22,097 bases of DNA from an uncultured Bacteroidales bacterium (GCA_937915765.1 CALGHE010000149.1:1-22097); one strand, 5' to 3'; numbered from the stretch's first letter, positions 6,966 to 14,849 are shown. Numbers and translations are program-made. Notes: generated from the letters alone by a model not told the origin.

Positions 6966-8150
6966 TTATAAATTTTTTCTTCTAACAAGCACAAAATTTG
7001 CGCATCTGACCGCCAAAACTAACATCAAAGGCAAAAACGCCGGATGAAATTGCTGCGTAAATAACGGCCAGCCCAAAATAGCCAACAAAGCCATAACCCC
7101 GACTGACGCCACTGAATAATATGCAGCCTTGCTTTGCTTGCGGAAGATTATCAACGCTGACGCCAGCAGCTGCAACGGATTCAGCCACAATATGTTGCAG
7201 TTCGGATACGTGCAAGGATGTTCCGAAAAAAACATCAGAAAAAACACAAGGCATCCGACCAGCCCGTACAGAAAGAACAACGGAGCGTCCAAAAAGTTGT
7301 CCGGCTTCTTCGTTTTGCTGTAGTATATTGTATGAGCCACAATCAGAATAAAGAATATCCAGCACACCAACACCGGGGTAAGATAGTCTGCAATACCTTT
7401 CTCCTCCGGCACCGGACGGCGTTCGTTCAGCACTTTTGTCTCCAGAACCAACGGTCTGAGGCTGTCGCCGCGCTGCACCTCCGTCTTCGCATACGCCTCC
7501 ATCAGACAGTTTGGAAGGAACTGCAAATTACGGTCCGTCACCACCGCATCGGTCTCCGAACCGAGACAGATGTCAATCCCAAACGTAAACCAAGGCATTT
7601 CCCGCAAATACTCGTGAATGAGGTCTCTGTACGTCATGGTATTGTTTACTTCGGGATAAACAATGCTTCCGCTTATTTGCTTTTCAAATATGTCTCGCGG
7701 ACGAGTTGCGCAGTTGTCATAAAAGAAGTTGTACCGATAGTATCTGTTCTCCTTTTTATAATTCAGTTTCAGAGCCTCGTAAACCCTATCCTTTTCTTCG
7801 TCGGTCAAGTCTATCACCTGCTCGTAGAAGTTCACGTTTTTTTCAAACGCAGCCTCGCCGTAGGCATTGTCAAAGCTCGTCACGCCAAGCCTATAGTCCG
7901 TCTCGCCTTTCACAAACTTGACGAGGAACACGGAAAGGTCTCCGAACGAAAACACACCGTAATTGTAAACCCGGTCTATTCCGTCGGCCGGACTGCACAC
8001 TCTGATTGCCGAATGCCCCCACGCAGTGAACACGGCGTTGTTGCACGGCTCGCTTGTCAACAGACTTATGGTCGCGCCCGGAGCCAGACCAGCAAATGCG
8101 CAGACGCTGCACAAGACCAGCCCTGCCATCAAACTTATTAATTTACGCAT
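6966..8150 (-). CDS. lnb: Lnb-like protein (Lnb N-terminal periplasmic domain, formerly DUF4105, plus 5 TM helices); putative lipoprotein N-acyltransferase
   Basis: 394 residues. Residues 1-20 are a signal peptide. Residues about 25-235 form an extracytoplasmic domain with the two family signatures: WGHSAIRV (44-51, H46) and FFYDNCATRPRD (142-153, C147). These probably supply the His/Cys pair of a papain- or NlpC-like acyl-transfer site. Residues about 257-392 hold five transmembrane helices (about 257-277, 288-308, 318-336, 342-364, 368-388). From memory, this domain order is that of Lnb, an enzyme that transfers an acyl chain to the N-terminal cysteine of lipoproteins, and Bacteroides homologues have been reported to act as lipoprotein N-acyltransferase. 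The conserved loop HPCTYPNCNILWLNP (311-325) between helices is also characteristic. The next genes downstream encode two tiny lipoproteins, a suggestive but unproven link. Confidence 0.8.
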   Translation of the reverse strand: MRKLISLMAGLVLCSVCAFAGLAPGATISLLTSEPCNNAVFTAWGHSAIRVCSPADGIDRVYNYGVFSFGDLSVFLVKFVKGETDYRLGVTSFDNAYGEAAFEKNVNFYEQVIDLTDEEKDRVYEALKLNYKKENRYYRYNFFYDNCATRPRDIFEKQISGSIVYPEVNNTMTYRDLIHEYLREMPWFTFGIDICLGSETDAVVTDRNLQFLPNCLMEAYAKTEVQRGDSLRPLVLETKVLNERRPVPEEKGIADYLTPVLVCWIFFILIVAHTIYYSKTKKPDNFLDAPLFFLYGLVGCLVFFLMFFSEHPCTYPNCNILWLNPLQLLASALIIFRKQSKAAYYSVASVGVMALLAILGWPLFTQQFHPAFLPLMLVLAVRCANFVLVRRKNL

Positions 8151-8383
8151 AAAGATGTATCTTTTTACCTGCTGACGAAAAAAGCTTCGTTAAAACAGAT
8201 TCTTACCATAAAAGCATCTATAAACTAAGTTCCAAAACGTTCCCTTTTCAGAAACCGCTCCTGACATTTCCGCCTCTATACCGCTTATTCTACTAGCAAT
8301 CAACTAGTTATAAAATCACAATCTCACCTTTACAAACATCATCGACCTAAAATCATCTTCGCCCCATTTTATTGAAAATGCCA

Positions 8384-8426
8384 GAAAAAGGAGCCAAGAG
8401 ACATCAGCTCTCAGCCTTTCTCCTTT
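8384..8426 (-). terminator. Probable terminator after cysS
   Basis: Directly after the cysS stop, the minus strand forms AAAGGAG...CTCCTTT closed over an inner helix CTGAGAG/CTCTTGG, with a 5-base bulge on the 5' side, followed by a T run. The bulge and G-T pairs make it weaker than the other terminators here. Confidence 0.6.
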
Positions 8427-8429
8427 ATC

Positions 8430-9896
8430 TTACAAAGACCACTCAAAGCCGTCCTTTGTGTCTTTTACGTTAAAGCCCAAAGCGGCAAGTTCGTTGCGAA
8501 TCTGGTCGCTTGTAGCCCAGTCCTTATTAGCCTTAGCCTGCTTGCGTATGTTGAGCAGCAAATCCACAGCGCCTTTATACGCATCGTTGCTGCCGCCTGC
8601 TTCTGCCTCTGTTTTCAGCCCCAAAAGGTCTTCGATGAACAGCTTGAACACAGACTTCAGTTCGTCGAGGTCAGCCTGCGAGATAGTTCCGTTTCCGTCC
8701 GCCACAGTGTTGATCGCCTTTGCTGCGTCAAACAAGTGCGATATGACGATAGGCGTGTTGAGGTCGTCGCACATAGCCTCTTCGCAACGTTCGCGAAGGC
8801 CTGCTGTATCTACCGTAGATTCTGCCGAAGCTGTGAGTTTCATAAGTCGGCTGTAAGCCTCGCTCAGACGTGCAAGACCCTTTTCGGAAGCCTGCAACGC
8901 CTCATTGCTGAAGTCAACCGTGCTGCGGTAGTGCGCCTGCAATATGAAGAATCTTATAGTCATCGGCGAGTAAGCCTGCGTCAGCAGTTTGTGCGACCCC
9001 GTGAAAAACTCGTCAAGCGTGATGAAGTTTCCAAGAGATTTGCCCATCTTCTGCCCGTTGATTGTAATCATGTTGTTGTGCATCCAATAACGCACAGACT
9101 CTTTGCCAAGCGCTGCAGTTGACTGCGCGATTTCGCATTCGTGGTGCGGGAAGATGAGGTCCATTCCGCCCCCATGTATGTCAAATTCCTCACCTAAATA
9201 CTTTGTGCCCATTGTGGAACATTCAAGATGCCAGCCCGGAAAACCTTCGCTCCAAGGCGACGGCCAGTGCATAATGTGTTCCGGAGCTGCTTTCTTCCAC
9301 AAAGCAAAGTCCACGCTTCTGCGCTTTTCGTTCTGACCGTCAAGCTCTCTTGTCGTTTCAAGAAGTTCGTCTATGTTTCGGCCAGAAAGTTTTCCGTAAT
9401 GATGCTCCTTATTATATTTCTCAACGTCAAAATAGACAGAGCCCTCGCTTTCGTATGCGTACCCCGAATCCAAAATCTTCTTCACAAACTCAATCTGCTC
9501 GATTATATGTCCCGAAGCGTGCGGCTCTATACTTGGCGGCAAGACATTGAGGGCCTCCATCGCCTTGTGATAGCGGTTGAGGTAATACTGCACAACCTCC
9601 ATCGGCTCTTTTTGCTCCAGACGCGCCTTTTTAGCAATTTTGTCTTCGCCTTCGTCTGCGTCGTGTTCCAAATGGCCAACGTCCGTGATGTTGCGCACAT
9701 ATCTCACCTTGTATCCAAGATGCTGAAGATACCTATATAATATGTCAAATGTTATCGCCGGACGAGCGTGACCTAAATGTCCGTCCCCATAAACCGTAGG
9801 TCCGCACACATAAAGACCCACAAACGGAGCATGAATCGGCTCAAAAAACACTTTTTTCCGGCTTAATGTATTGTAAATTACTAATTTTTTATCCAT
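8430..9896 (-). CDS. cysS: Cysteinyl-tRNA synthetase
   Basis: 488 residues, class I aminoacyl-tRNA synthetase that charges tRNA-Cys in the cytoplasm. The HIGH motif is HLGH (40-43) and the KMSKS motif is KMGKS (283-287). The zinc site that recognises cysteine is complete: C31 (YVCGPTVYG), C226 (GWHLECS), H251 and E255 (FPHHECE). The DALR/anticodon region follows to the end, finishing DTKDGFEWSL. The frame is open for 51 more codons upstream, but ATG 9896 is chosen because it begins at the normal N-terminus and lies about 35 bases after a near-perfect promoter (9931-9962). The upstream codons would therefore not be in the mRNA. It is a single-gene transcript, divergent from the lipoprotein at 10172. 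Confidence 0.98.
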   Translation of the reverse strand: MDKKLVIYNTLSRKKVFFEPIHAPFVGLYVCGPTVYGDGHLGHARPAITFDILYRYLQHLGYKVRYVRNITDVGHLEHDADEGEDKIAKKARLEQKEPMEVVQYYLNRYHKAMEALNVLPPSIEPHASGHIIEQIEFVKKILDSGYAYESEGSVYFDVEKYNKEHHYGKLSGRNIDELLETTRELDGQNEKRRSVDFALWKKAAPEHIMHWPSPWSEGFPGWHLECSTMGTKYLGEEFDIHGGGMDLIFPHHECEIAQSTAALGKESVRYWMHNNMITINGQKMGKSLGNFITLDEFFTGSHKLLTQAYSPMTIRFFILQAHYRSTVDFSNEALQASEKGLARLSEAYSRLMKLTASAESTVDTAGLRERCEEAMCDDLNTPIVISHLFDAAKAINTVADGNGTISQADLDELKSVFKLFIEDLLGLKTEAEAGGSNDAYKGAVDLLLNIRKQAKANKDWATSDQIRNELAALGFNVKDTKDGFEWSL

Positions 9897-9923
9897 TTTC
9901 TTTTTTATTGTAAAAAATTTACG

Positions 9924-9938
9924 TACCTTGCAAAGGTA
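9924..9938. promoter_or_regulatory. Perfect palindrome over the cysS -7 box and start point
   Basis: TACCTT (9924-9929), spacer GCA, AAGGTA (9933-9938): 6-bp arms with no mismatch. One arm is part of the -7 element and the other covers the expected transcription start. Its position is that of a repressor operator; chance is also possible since the -7 consensus supplies half of one arm. Confidence 0.35.
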
Positions 9939-9962
9939 TAAAAAAGTTGCGATTTTACGAAA
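9931..9962 (-). promoter_or_regulatory. cysS promoter
   Basis: The -7 box TACCTTTG (9938-9931) matches TAnnTTTG exactly, and a -33 TTTC (9962-9959, one mismatch to TTTG) lies 20 bases upstream. The predicted start near 9926 gives a leader of about 30 nt and rules out an upstream cysS start codon. Confidence 0.7.
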
Positions 9963-10131
9963 CTGAACGTATGTTCTTTTTCTGTTAGGTAGATATTTTT
10001 TTCTTTTGTGATTTTTGTTCTTGATGACGAAAATTGGAAATTGAGGCACGAGGTGTTTTTATCACCTGAAATTCACTCTTTTACAAAGAACAGAACTCAC
10101 GTTAGCAAAAGAACCATTGCAGGTGCGTTTT

Positions 10132-10164
10132 TTTGCATGAATTCATAAGAAACAGATAAATTTG
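10132..10164 (+). promoter_or_regulatory. Promoter of the 10172 lipoprotein gene
   Basis: TTTG at 10132-10135 and TAAATTTG at 10157-10164 match the -33 and -7 consensus exactly, with a 21-bp spacer. The ATG begins 8 bases after the last G of the -7 box, so the mRNA would have almost no leader. Confidence 0.65.
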
Positions 10165-10171
10165 GTGTAGT

Positions 10172-10786
10172 ATGAAGATTTTAAAAGCATTTTTCTTTTC
10201 GCTATTTGCTGCTTGCACTCTTTTCAGCTGCGACAGCAATAAGGCCAAAGCCCCATCGGCTCCGGAAAAGCGTGACTCTGCCTCTATACAAGAGGGGTTT
10301 GTGACCGGAACGTCGTCCGCATGCACTCGGTTCGAGGATTTCTTTGAGGACGAAGAGTCCGGAAAGAAGTTCTTCCCTGTTGGCGAATGGCTTTTCGACT
10401 TTGACTACGAGCCAAACAAACAGGAGCTTTATCTGACTCATCTTAACGCAAAGGTCAACGACATGTACGTGAACTCTATTTTCATAATTAACGACACTAT
10501 TAAAATTAATGAAACTAAGAGGGCGGCCGATTCTGCAGTTGTTATCGAAAACACCAATATAGAGTACAAACTGGAAAATGTTCAGCCAAAGACTTACGTG
10601 ATATGTATCAACGGCAATGTAAAAAGCTGCGTTTTCCTAAACTTGTCCGAAATTCATGCAGACAGCTCTAATGTAGAAAACTATTCGCTGTTTGACGACG
10701 GGTCTGTGCTTATCGCCAACAACGACACTTCTTTCTGCGAGGGCGACGCAATCGTCCCTTCGGACAAAAGCAACGCCAAGAACTGA
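10172..10786 (+). CDS. Lipoprotein of unknown function (204 aa)
   Basis: The N-terminus has a lipoprotein signal, MKILKAF with a hydrophobic core and the lipobox TLFSC, giving lipidated C20 and a mature chain of about 185 residues. After C20 the residues DSNKAKAP lack the acidic cluster linked to surface export in Bacteroidetes lipoproteins, so a periplasmic location is more likely. Residues about 60-200 are acidic with alternating hydrophobic residues (EWLFDFDYE, YVNSIFIINDTIKI, KTYVICING), suggesting a beta-rich fold. I recognise no family or catalytic motif. It is transcribed alone from a strong, near-leaderless promoter (10132-10164) and ends at a clear terminator (10811-10840). It is divergent from cysS and followed by a separately transcribed DsrE-family gene; no functional link is evident. 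Confidence 0.82.
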   Translation: MKILKAFFFSLFAACTLFSCDSNKAKAPSAPEKRDSASIQEGFVTGTSSACTRFEDFFEDEESGKKFFPVGEWLFDFDYEPNKQELYLTHLNAKVNDMYVNSIFIINDTIKINETKRAADSAVVIENTNIEYKLENVQPKTYVICINGNVKSCVFLNLSEIHADSSNVENYSLFDDGSVLIANNDTSFCEGDAIVPSDKSNAKN

Positions 10787-10810
10787 CCGTGCCGCTTACG
10801 CATCGATTAC

Positions 10811-10840
10811 AAACGAAGATTTTCGGGTCTTCGTTTTTTT
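10811..10840 (+). terminator. Intrinsic terminator after the 10172 lipoprotein gene
   Basis: AAACGAAGA (10811-10819), loop TTTTCGGG, TCTTCGTTT (10828-10836): a perfect 9-bp stem followed by T residues to 10840. Confidence 0.9.
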
Positions 10841-10876
10841 ATATACTTTCACTAATTTAATTCGCAATTTAAAAGA

Positions 10877-11311
10877 ATGAGAACTTTTTTACTCGCTGTT
10901 TTTACGCTGCTTAACGCGGCTGCAATTCAGGCTCAGAGTTTGAACTTGGAACCTGACAACGGTGTCAAATACAATGACCCGCAAGTGCCTGCAAGTATCG
11001 GAATCGTGCTTTATTCTAACGATGTGGAGACAGTGTTCAACGCTTTGCGCTTTGCTAATTATTCGCAGGAATGGGACAATCAAGTGCAGATTTTTCTTCT
11101 CGGGAAAGGGGTCGAGCTGGAAGGTCTTGTAAAAACTAACGAAGAGATTAAAAAGCAGGTTGACACGTTCGTCGGACAAGGCGGCGTTATTATGGGATGC
11201 CAAACTTGCTTCCAAAGCCGGAAAAAAGACGGTTCGCAAATTTGCAAAGTTGCGTGCATTCAGGATTTGTACGACCTTGTGAAGAAAAACCAGATAGTGC
11301 TGACCTTTTAA
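10877..11311 (+). CDS. Exported DsrE/DsrF-family protein
   Basis: 144 residues. Residues 1-20 form a signal peptide ending AIQAQ, so the mature protein is expected in the periplasm. Residues about 40-144 follow the DsrE/YchN-like pattern: IGIVLYSNDVETVFNALRFA (41-60), VQIFLLGKGVEL (70-81), then GVIMGCQTCFQSR (103-115) with C108 and C111 at the position where cytoplasmic DsrE and TusD-like proteins carry their sulphur-carrying cysteine. A second pair, C123 and C127, follows. The family usually handles sulphur in the cytoplasm, so an exported form with four cysteines suggests redox, metal or sulphur chemistry in the envelope; this is inference. The start is ATG 10877. It has its own terminator (11395-11423). 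I did not find a confident promoter in the 60 bases after the preceding terminator. Confidence 0.85.
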   Translation: MRTFLLAVFTLLNAAAIQAQSLNLEPDNGVKYNDPQVPASIGIVLYSNDVETVFNALRFANYSQEWDNQVQIFLLGKGVELEGLVKTNEEIKKQVDTFVGQGGVIMGCQTCFQSRKKDGSQICKVACIQDLYDLVKKNQIVLTF

Positions 11312-11392
11312 GCCTCTTTAATGATTTACGTTTCGTAATTCATAGGAGTCGCTTGCTATAAGAGAACCGCAACGAACGCTTTCGTCCTACAA

Positions 11393-12826
11393 TCAACGCG
11401 CCGAACTGACGGCGCGTTTTTTTATTGCCGCAAGACCTGCTACAGTCAAAACTCCGTTCAGCAGCAAAAGTTCATAGCCAAACTCATAGCCAAAAATATT
11501 CTTTAACAGGTGTACCAACGCAAAAGTCACAACGGGAGCCAATGCCGCAACAAATGGGACAAAACGGTCGTTCACCTTTGTCTTTGTGAAGATTCCGAAA
11601 GCAAAAAGCCCTAACAGCGGACCATAAAGATAAGAGACTATGGTGTATATCGCATCTATGACGCTGTCGCAGCCTATGCATCTGAAACAGAACATAAGGG
11701 CTGCAAATATTACTGAAACTGACGCATGGATGCAAAATCGCTCCCGCTTGCTTATGTCTTTTTTCTCTAAAATATCTACTGCAAATGACGTTGTCATGGA
11801 AATTAAGGCCGAGTCGGCGCTCGAAAAGGCAGCGGCTAAAACACCTATCACAAAACAGACCGCCACAAATCCGCTCGTATGCGCGGCGAAAAGCGGCAAT
11901 ATCTGGTCTGACACCGAAGGAAGCGCAACACCCTCCTGCTCCGCATACAAAAGCAACAGAAGCCCCAATGTCAATAGCAGCAGATTGACCGGAACAAAAC
12001 CGAAACCGCCTGTAATCATGTTCCTCTGCGCGTCCCGCAAATTTCGGCACGTCAAATTTTTCTGCATAACGTCCTGGTCCAGCCCCGTCATGACTATCAC
12101 TACAAATGCACCGCTCAAAAATTGCTTGAAGAAGTTCATCCGACTGTCAATCTTATCAAAAACAAATATATCAGACCTCGAATCGCTCCATATCATCGAC
12201 ATAATTTCGCCGAAACTCATATCTAACCTCATAATGACATCAACAGACAGAGCCACTACCGAAACTAACATGCAAAATGTCTGAAAAAAGTCTGTCCACA
12301 CAACACTTCCCAACCCGCTTCTGAAAGTGTATAGAAACATGACAAACACAGAAAAAGCCGCTGTCACCTCGAACGGAACTCCCATCGAATCTAAGACGCA
12401 ACCTTGAAGAACAATCACCGCTACATACAGCCGCACCGACGCGCTCACCATCTTGAACAAAAGGAAGCTTGCCGCCGCCGTCTTGCGCGTAACCTTTCCA
12501 AACCTCAGTTTCAGATAACCGTATATGCTCGTCAGATTGAGTTTATAATATAGAGGAAGCAAAACCGCCGCAACAAACAAATAGCCAAGGATGAAGCCAA
12601 ACACCATCTGCATATAGGAAAAATTCGCAGACCTGACCATGCCGGGCACTGACACAACCGACACGCCAGACATAGACGCCCCAATCATTCCAAACGCAAC
12701 CACATACCAACGTGAATTCCTGCCCGCCGAAAAAAAAGCGCCACTATCCGTCCGTCCCCCTCTTCCAGCCCAGTAAGACAAGACAAACACTAACAACACA
12801 TAAATAAAGACAACGGCAAGACTCAT
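11393..12826 (-). CDS. Sodium:solute symporter, SSS family
   Basis: 477 residues of almost continuous membrane helices, about 13 in total, as in the SSS/SLC5 family. It should couple sodium entry to uptake of an organic solute across the inner membrane. Family marks: FFSAGRNSRWYVVAFGMIGA (31-50) leading into GVSVVSVPG (54-62), GLDQDVMQKNL (248-258), and AAFSSADSAL (332-341), whose serines correspond to the Na2 sodium site. The substrate cannot be told. The frame can open at TTG 12835, but ATG 12826 is preferred because the first helix begins there and TTG would sit inside the T run of a hairpin. That hairpin (12834-12878) lies directly in front of the start codon and may control expression. 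The 3' end overlaps the terminator of the convergent DsrE gene. Confidence 0.93.
   Translation of the reverse strand: MSLAVVFIYVLLVFVLSYWAGRGGRTDSGAFFSAGRNSRWYVVAFGMIGASMSGVSVVSVPGMVRSANFSYMQMVFGFILGYLFVAAVLLPLYYKLNLTSIYGYLKLRFGKVTRKTAAASFLLFKMVSASVRLYVAVIVLQGCVLDSMGVPFEVTAAFSVFVMFLYTFRSGLGSVVWTDFFQTFCMLVSVVALSVDVIMRLDMSFGEIMSMIWSDSRSDIFVFDKIDSRMNFFKQFLSGAFVVIVMTGLDQDVMQKNLTCRNLRDAQRNMITGGFGFVPVNLLLLTLGLLLLLYAEQEGVALPSVSDQILPLFAAHTSGFVAVCFVIGVLAAAFSSADSALISMTTSFAVDILEKKDISKRERFCIHASVSVIFAALMFCFRCIGCDSVIDAIYTIVSYLYGPLLGLFAFGIFTKTKVNDRFVPFVAALAPVVTFALVHLLKNIFGYEFGYELLLLNGVLTVAGLAAIKKRAVSSAR
11395..11423 (+). terminator. Terminator of the DsrE gene, overlapping the 3' end of the symporter gene
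   Basis: AACGCGCCG (11395-11403), loop AACTGA, CGGCGCGTT (11410-11418): a perfect 9-bp GC-rich stem followed by T residues to 11423. The element lies inside the last codons and stop (11393-11395) of the convergent symporter gene. It acts on the plus strand only, as the other strand has no T run. Confidence 0.88.
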
Positions 12827-12833
12827 AATATTC

Positions 12834-12878
12834 AAAAAAAAGAGACCGTCTTACAAGACAAACTCATAAAACGGTCCC
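12834..12878 (-). terminator. Terminator-like hairpin between yidC and the symporter start (possible attenuator)
   Basis: On the minus strand GGGACCGT (12878-12871) pairs with ACGGTCTC (12849-12842) over a 21-base loop, followed by eight T residues. The T run ends 7 bases before the symporter ATG at 12826. It can end the pyrG-yidC transcript, but there is no room for a promoter between it and the symporter. Confidence 0.72.
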
Positions 12879-12885
12879 AAACATA
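12878..12885 (-). promoter_or_regulatory. Possible -7 box of the symporter gene
   Basis: TATGTTTG on the minus strand fits TAnnTTTG exactly and abuts the hairpin, so an mRNA from here would begin with the hairpin. No -33 TTTG is seen at the right distance, so confidence is low. Confidence 0.3.
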
Positions 12886-12956
12886 CAAATTATAAAACAA
12901 CCATGTGCATATGTTCCAAAATCAACTTGTCATTACAAAGAAATTGCCTCATAGAA

Positions 12957-14837
12957 TCAACGGCGCTGAGACTGCTGTTTCTGAAGTTCCTGCTGTCTCT
13001 TCATTTCAGCCTCCAAGCGCTCCATCCAAGCGCTTCTCTTAGAAGGTTTGCTCTGGTTCTCTTTCAAACGAATCAACAATTTCTCCTCGTCAATAAAATA
13101 GCGCATTCCGTAAGTCTGAACTATCGTTATCAGCAAAGACAACAAATAGTAATAACTCAAACCAGAAGCATAGTCGTTAAAGATGAACAGGAACATAACC
13201 GGCATGAAGTACATCATATACTTCATCATCGGCATTTGCTGCTGAGCGCCTGTGTCTGTCATGCTCATGTTCACTTTCGTGTATATCAAGTTTGTAATCG
13301 TCATCAAAAGACAGAACAAGCTGACATGATTTCCAAAGTAATCTGACACAAACGGAATGTACATGTCCCACGAAACAATAGCGTCATAAGTTGACAAATC
13401 CGCAGCCCATAAGAAACTCTGCTGGCGCAGCTCAATAGAAGCCGGGAAGAACGAGAACATAGCTATAAGCACCGGCATCTGAAGCAACATTGGCAAGCAA
13501 CCGCCCATAGGGTTCACCCCAGCCTTGTTGTACAGCGCGAACATAGCCTGCTGACGTTCTGTCGGACGGTCTTCGGGAATGCTTTTGTTGATCTCTTCTA
13601 TCTGAGGCTTCAAAACTCGCATCTTTGCCGTAGATAGGTACGACTTGTATGTGAACGGAAACAGTATCAGCTTTATGACGATAGTCAGCAACAAGATTAT
13701 AATTCCGTAACTGCTGATAAACGAGCCGAAGAAATTAAACAAAGGAATGACAATCAACTGGTTAACCCATCTAAAGATACCCCAACCAAGCGGCACCAAA
13801 TGATGCAAATCCAACTCTTCCGCACCGCTTTTTCCTTTGTCATAAGACTTAAGCAAGCTATATTTGTTCGGTCCAAAATAGTAGCTGAAATTCATGCTCT
13901 GCTCGTACGGAACCTTCATGACCGCCTCGTAAGACTTCAGATAAGGTGATTCCGCCACGTTTGAAACCATGTTTGCCGACGTGAACTTTCCGTTTGCAAT
14001 AAAGACACTTGAAAAGAACTGGTCCTTAAACGCAACCCACTTCACGCTCTCCTCTTCTTCTACAGAATCATAACTCATTCCGTCAAGTTCCTCCACGTCA
14101 TCGTCATAAATCTTGTAGTTAAGAGCAGCATAACGGTTCTCAAACTTACGACCCTTCTCCTGCTGCTTTATCTTAGCTTTCCAAACAGCCTCTATGTTGC
14201 CGCCCCTCACGTCAAGAAGATTCTGAACAGAAGACGCATCAATGGAGAAGTCGAGCATATAATCATCATGACGCAAATTGTAAGCGAACTCCAACGCCCC
14301 GTTTCCAGCAGGAAGAGCAAACACTACAGACGTATCTGTAGCCGACTTAATCTTGAAGTACAGGTCCGCCGTATTAAACTCGCCCTTGCCCTTTACAGGA
14401 AGAACAAAATCCACCGACGCGTCGTCCTTGTCAAAAAGTGTGACATTCTGCTCTTTATAGTTCTTAAACTCACTAAGAACCACAGATTTGGCCATCGCCC
14501 CTTTAGAAGACAAAACCACAGTCACCTTATTGTTCTTCAAAGTCACAGTCTCTTCCGAACCGATTAGCCCCTGATAAAACTCGCCAGCCTTATTGTAGGC
14601 CTTAATCATCTTTGTTGAGTCCGAGTCACCCTCTTCGAAAAGCTGGTTAGCCTTAGCCAAAGCCAAAGCGGCAGCCTCCTCCTGAGCCTTTTTTGCCTCA
14701 TTTACCTTCTGAACTGAATCTCTATACTCAGAAATACGCTTCAACTCTTCCTGAGAAGGCTGATTCAACCACGAAAAGACAAACAGGACAACCCCGATGA
14801 GGGCGAACCCGATATACATATTTTTCGAATCGCTCAT
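12957..14837 (-). CDS. yidC: Membrane protein insertase YidC
   Basis: 626 residues. It inserts and folds inner-membrane proteins, alone or with SecYEG. Residues 7-24 form the first helix, then comes a short coiled, Lys/Glu/Ala-rich linker (about 28-70) and a large periplasmic beta domain (about 95-335). The conserved insertase core with five helices spans about 352-585. Core marks are KMRVLKPQIEEIN (405-417), NPMGGCLPMLLQMPV (442-456) and SGLSYYYLLSLLITI (558-572). The hydrophilic groove position occupied by Arg in E. coli and Gram-positive YidC is Lys here (K389 in LTIVIKLILFPFT). The basic, Gln-rich tail (about 595-626) resembles ribosome-contacting tails. The start is ATG 14837, only 12 bases after the pyrG stop, so the two are one operon. 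A hairpin terminator follows at 12834-12878. Confidence 0.98.
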   Translation of the reverse strand: MSDSKNMYIGFALIGVVLFVFSWLNQPSQEELKRISEYRDSVQKVNEAKKAQEEAAALALAKANQLFEEGDSDSTKMIKAYNKAGEFYQGLIGSEETVTLKNNKVTVVLSSKGAMAKSVVLSEFKNYKEQNVTLFDKDDASVDFVLPVKGKGEFNTADLYFKIKSATDTSVVFALPAGNGALEFAYNLRHDDYMLDFSIDASSVQNLLDVRGGNIEAVWKAKIKQQEKGRKFENRYAALNYKIYDDDVEELDGMSYDSVEEEESVKWVAFKDQFFSSVFIANGKFTSANMVSNVAESPYLKSYEAVMKVPYEQSMNFSYYFGPNKYSLLKSYDKGKSGAEELDLHHLVPLGWGIFRWVNQLIVIPLFNFFGSFISSYGIIILLLTIVIKLILFPFTYKSYLSTAKMRVLKPQIEEINKSIPEDRPTERQQAMFALYNKAGVNPMGGCLPMLLQMPVLIAMFSFFPASIELRQQSFLWAADLSTYDAIVSWDMYIPFVSDYFGNHVSLFCLLMTITNLIYTKVNMSMTDTGAQQQMPMMKYMMYFMPVMFLFIFNDYASGLSYYYLLSLLITIVQTYGMRYFIDEEKLLIRLKENQSKPSKRSAWMERLEAEMKRQQELQKQQSQRR

Positions 14838-14849
14838 TTAAAATACTTT

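Noticed and set aside
7218..8141. A 307-codon open frame on the plus strand
   Set aside because: Antisense to the Lnb-like gene; basic, His-rich composition without domain features.
8281..8330. ACTAGTT palindrome and CTAG repeats after the Lnb-like gene's upstream region
   Set aside because: Short palindromes in AT-rich DNA without association with a promoter or gene end.
9897..10049. 51-codon N-terminal extension of cysS
   Set aside because: Lys-rich, not part of the synthetase family, and upstream of the predicted transcription start.
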